DNA of 64,000 nt, taken from NCBI RefSeq assembly GCF_003946725.1, contig NZ_RHOY01000008.1:56053-120052 (forward strand). The letters run 5' to 3'. The DNA comes from Agrilactobacillus yilanensis. GTDB lineage: Bacteria; Bacillota; Bacilli; Lactobacillales; Lactobacillaceae. Shown here in pieces: positions 61,735 through 64,000 of the stretch. Below the pieces are notes generated by a model. That model saw nothing but the letters and a program-made list of their open reading frames with translations, was not told where the DNA came from and made no database searches. The first letter of the stretch is position 1. Each line of letters opens with the position of its first letter. Both the position numbers and the translations under genes were made by a program.

Positions 61735-63318
61735 ATGCAAAAAGTTAGTGACTTGTTTTTATCATTTTCCAACATGGAAAAGTACAATTTGTTCATCAGC
61801 ATTTTAGAAATCAAGCAAAAAGAAGCAACAACCGATCAACTACTTAATTGTTTTAAAGGCAATGCGCAATTAATTACCGATATCAATATCAAACAAGTTG
61901 CTGAACTACTGGGCCGCAGCTACGGTAGTGTTTATAACACCTATATGGGCTTAGTCAGCGACTTAAACGATCTGTTAGGTAAAGAAGATGCGGATTTAGC
62001 TGAATTATTCAGCGTTGAAGCCGATCAGTATTATGCATATTTAACCAAACGTTCTTATCCATATCAATTTATCAATGCTATCGTCCAAGGGGAAATCACT
62101 TCTTTTGAAGCTTTTTATACGCAGTTGGGCAGTAGTAAAGCCACCGTTTTGCGGCATTTGAAATGTCTGCGAAACTTTTTGCGCGCCCGGGATATTCGGG
62201 TGACCTATGAACCAATGGGCTTTGTTGGTAAAAATGAACTCAGTATTCGGATTGCGATTACTGGACTTTATTGGCGAGCACAAGGTAATTACGGCTGGCC
62301 TTTTGAAAAGGCAGACCACGAAATTGCCCTACGGATTATCAAAGGCGCCGATCATCAATTTGATATTAATAATGCCTATGACACAACCAATGAATTGATG
62401 GCCTTATTTGTTTGGGTCTCCCGGGCGCGGGTATTGGCTGGGCATATGATTAATTCAGATCGCGCACAGCACATTTTGCGTTATGCCTATCCTAATCTGC
62501 TCAAAGATTATTTGGATCGGCATCCCGAACGGGTTTTATCTCAGCCTTTAACGGATGCTCAGATGATGCAAGAGACCAGTGCCTTATTCTTAGTATTTAA
62601 TTTGATTCCGTTTTATTCAGAGACGAATAAGTTGACCGTAAATAAGTTCTTACAAAAAATTGATTACTATAATGCCGATATTGCCGGCTTTGTCAGTGCC
62701 TTTTTGAGTAACCTACCATTAGAAGAGCACGATGCTTTAGCCAAGACCTCTGTGGATCCGCTGGTGGTTAAAGCTAATTTAACGGCCTTGTTGATCGGGA
62801 CGTTAGCCTTTGACAGCATTGATCCGTTCTTGTTTAATACGGACGACCAAGCGAGCTTAGACGAAAACGAAATTGAACAGACTTCTCTATATAAGAGCCT
62901 GGACAGTACCTTGCAACATTTAGTCATGGATCCACGGTACAAAGATTTCCGGCGCATCGTGGATAAAGTGCTGCCGGCCTTTTATGCCTTATTGCGGCCC
63001 TTGCTAGTACTTTATCGACCAGAAAGCAAAGTGAATGTATTTATCCAAGTGACACCTAGCTTTTTTGACAATGCCCGTTTGGAACAGATGCTCAAAACAT
63101 TGGCTTTTGTCAATATTCTGGATAATAGCGATAGCCTGCAAGATGTCGACTTGGTGATCTGCACTAATGTGAGTAGTCTGCCAGCCAGTTTGCCAGATGA
63201 TGTCACGGTGATGACTTGGCGCCGCAATCCAAGCAGTGATCTCTTTGGCCACTTATATAGTCTTATCCGACAGGTTCAATTGAATAAAGAAACTAAAATC
63301 GCAATTGAGGAATACTAG
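61735..63318 (+). CDS. Mga-like helix-turn-helix transcriptional regulator 2
   Basis: About 527 residues and paralogous to the regulator at 57193. It opens MQKVSDLFLSFSNMEKYNLF, has a first helix-turn-helix (NIKQVAELLGRSYGSVYNTYMGLV), a second (SSKATVLRHLKCLRNFLRARDI), and the same later pattern (IAITGLYWRAQGNYGWPFEKAD; DVDLVICTNVSSLPASLPDD). ATG at 61735 follows AAGGGGAGAG and is preferred to ATG 61690, which lacks a ribosome site. Its targets are unknown. Confidence 0.75.
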   Translation: MQKVSDLFLSFSNMEKYNLFISILEIKQKEATTDQLLNCFKGNAQLITDINIKQVAELLGRSYGSVYNTYMGLVSDLNDLLGKEDADLAELFSVEADQYYAYLTKRSYPYQFINAIVQGEITSFEAFYTQLGSSKATVLRHLKCLRNFLRARDIRVTYEPMGFVGKNELSIRIAITGLYWRAQGNYGWPFEKADHEIALRIIKGADHQFDINNAYDTTNELMALFVWVSRARVLAGHMINSDRAQHILRYAYPNLLKDYLDRHPERVLSQPLTDAQMMQETSALFLVFNLIPFYSETNKLTVNKFLQKIDYYNADIAGFVSAFLSNLPLEEHDALAKTSVDPLVVKANLTALLIGTLAFDSIDPFLFNTDDQASLDENEIEQTSLYKSLDSTLQHLVMDPRYKDFRRIVDKVLPAFYALLRPLLVLYRPESKVNVFIQVTPSFFDNARLEQMLKTLAFVNILDNSDSLQDVDLVICTNVSSLPASLPDDVTVMTWRRNPSSDLFGHLYSLIRQVQLNKETKIAIEEY

Positions 63319-63356
63319 GCGTTTAGTTTAACTAGAATAATTGCGTGAATGTATTT

Positions 63357-63408
63357 TAAAATAAAGCTGCGTCAAAACGAAATTTTTGGTGTGGCTTTAT
63401 TTTTTTTG
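63357..63408 (+). terminator. Terminator before the rRNA promoter region
   Basis: AAAATAAAGCTGC and CAAAA pair with TTTTTGG and GGCTTTATTTTTTTT. It insulates the regulator gene from the rRNA operon. Confidence 0.8.
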
Positions 63409-63621
63409 GTCAGAGCCTAGAACTGTGGGGGTGATTAAGCGAGTAAAAAATCTTTTTTAGATATTTTTTGAGTTTTTTTTGATAGTCTTAGCAGATAAAG
63501 TTCGGAAATTAAGGATTAAATCTTTTGAGTAAGGATAGTTTATGCTTTTAATGAATTAAAATACATATAATTAAAGTTCTGAGCAAACAATGAAAGGGTA
63601 AATCATGAACTTTGAAATTAG

Positions 63622-63833
63622 TTGACATGGATTCTATATGTTGGTATAGTAGTTCTTGCGGTTGCGACAGAGCAACGTGTTATGAATGATTTAAAAAAAT
63701 AATTTTAAAAAGTTCTTGACCATTGTCTGAACAACTGATATACTTATAAAGCTGTCATCGATTAGCAAGTTATGAATAAAAATTCAAATGATTGAATTTT
63801 TATGTTGACAAGTCATTGATGACGTGATATACT
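63622..63833 (+). promoter_or_regulatory. Three tandem rRNA promoters
   Basis: P1 is TTGACA (63622-63627)/TATAGT (63645-63650), P2 is TTGACC (63716-63721)/TATACT (63739-63744), and P3 is TTGACA (63805-63810)/TATACT (63828-63833). All have exactly 17 nt spacing and are spaced 94 and 89 nt. P3 feeds a leader with a boxA-like TTCTTTGAAAACT (~63858) and a perfect hairpin TAGGTTCTTAGGAACCTA. No ORF is present in this ~660-nt gap. Confidence 0.8.
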
Positions 63834-63978
63834 TTAAAAGTTGTTTTAAATAAGTAGTTCTTTGAAAACTGAACAAAGTTTCGATTTTATCAAATGTGCA
63901 GGCTAGGTTCTTAGGAACCTAACAAAAGTAACATTTGCGAAGTCAATTCGCTAGCAAACAAAAAAATGAGTCACAAAC

Positions 63979-64000
63979 TTTATTTGAGAGTTTGATCCTG
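63979..64000 (+). rRNA. rrs: 5' end of 16S rRNA (partial)
   Basis: TATTTGAGAGTTTGATCCTG is the universal 5' end of bacterial 16S rRNA and contains the 27F primer region. The gene runs off the window. The exact mature 5' end may differ by a few bases. Confidence 0.93.

Overview
The window looks like a chromosomal segment of a lactic acid bacterium, most likely Lactobacillaceae. The reasons are strong AGGAGG-type ribosome sites, TTGACA/TATAAT promoters, TTG and GTG starts, a methionine-type T-box leader, LPXTG and WxL surface proteins, Mga-like regulators, alsSD and a low-to-moderate GC content. Genus and species cannot be fixed from this sequence. The window ends in the first bases of a 16S rRNA gene, so it lies directly upstream of an rRNA operon.

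Region 1 (1-7.2 kb): the end of one MFS transporter and a second, similar one, then aroE and a tkt-aroF-aroB operon feeding the shikimate pathway. aroE and tkt each follow a promoter, a tiny ORF ending in Arg-Tyr-Tyr-Trp-Phe-Ser-stop, and mutually exclusive hairpins ending in a terminator. These look like two copies of one ribosome-mediated attenuator sensing aromatic amino acids.

Region 2 (7.2-14.6 kb, minus strand): a T-box controlled sulfur amino acid operon (methionine-synthase-like protein, PatB-type lyase, transsulfuration enzyme) and a trpXYZ-like ABC importer. The importer is preceded by a third attenuator whose leader peptide is rich in Trp. Copies of an intergenic palindromic repeat lie between the T-box terminator and its operon.

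Region 3 (14.6-32.5 kb): small unknown proteins, a Q-rich coiled-coil protein, then a large sialic acid locus: RpiR regulator, nanE, nanA, nanK, a sugar isomerase-like protein, a CPA2 antiporter, an SSS-family transporter, a YhcH protein, a secreted sialidase and a Gfo/Idh/MocA oxidoreductase. The last four suggest release, import and processing of sialic acid, possibly 2,7-anhydro-Neu5Ac. A multi-helix structured RNA precedes the isomerase/antiporter pair. A glycosyltransferase, an esterase and two small proteins follow.

Region 4 (32.6-56.9 kb): a surface-protein array with one short YPQTG protein, six WxL proteins, seven DUF916/DUF3324 (WxLIP) membrane proteins and a 2416-residue LPQTG repeat protein. 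An alsS-alsD acetoin operon sits inside it. Six promoters in the array share a palindrome-like box ending in a TTGA-type element 21-22 nt before the -10. This points to a coordinated regulon with activator-type promoters.

Region 5 (57-64 kb): two paralogous Mga-like regulators flanking an amino acid permease and an unknown protein, then three tandem rRNA promoters and the 16S start. The Mga-like proteins are candidate regulators of the array; this is inference from proximity only.
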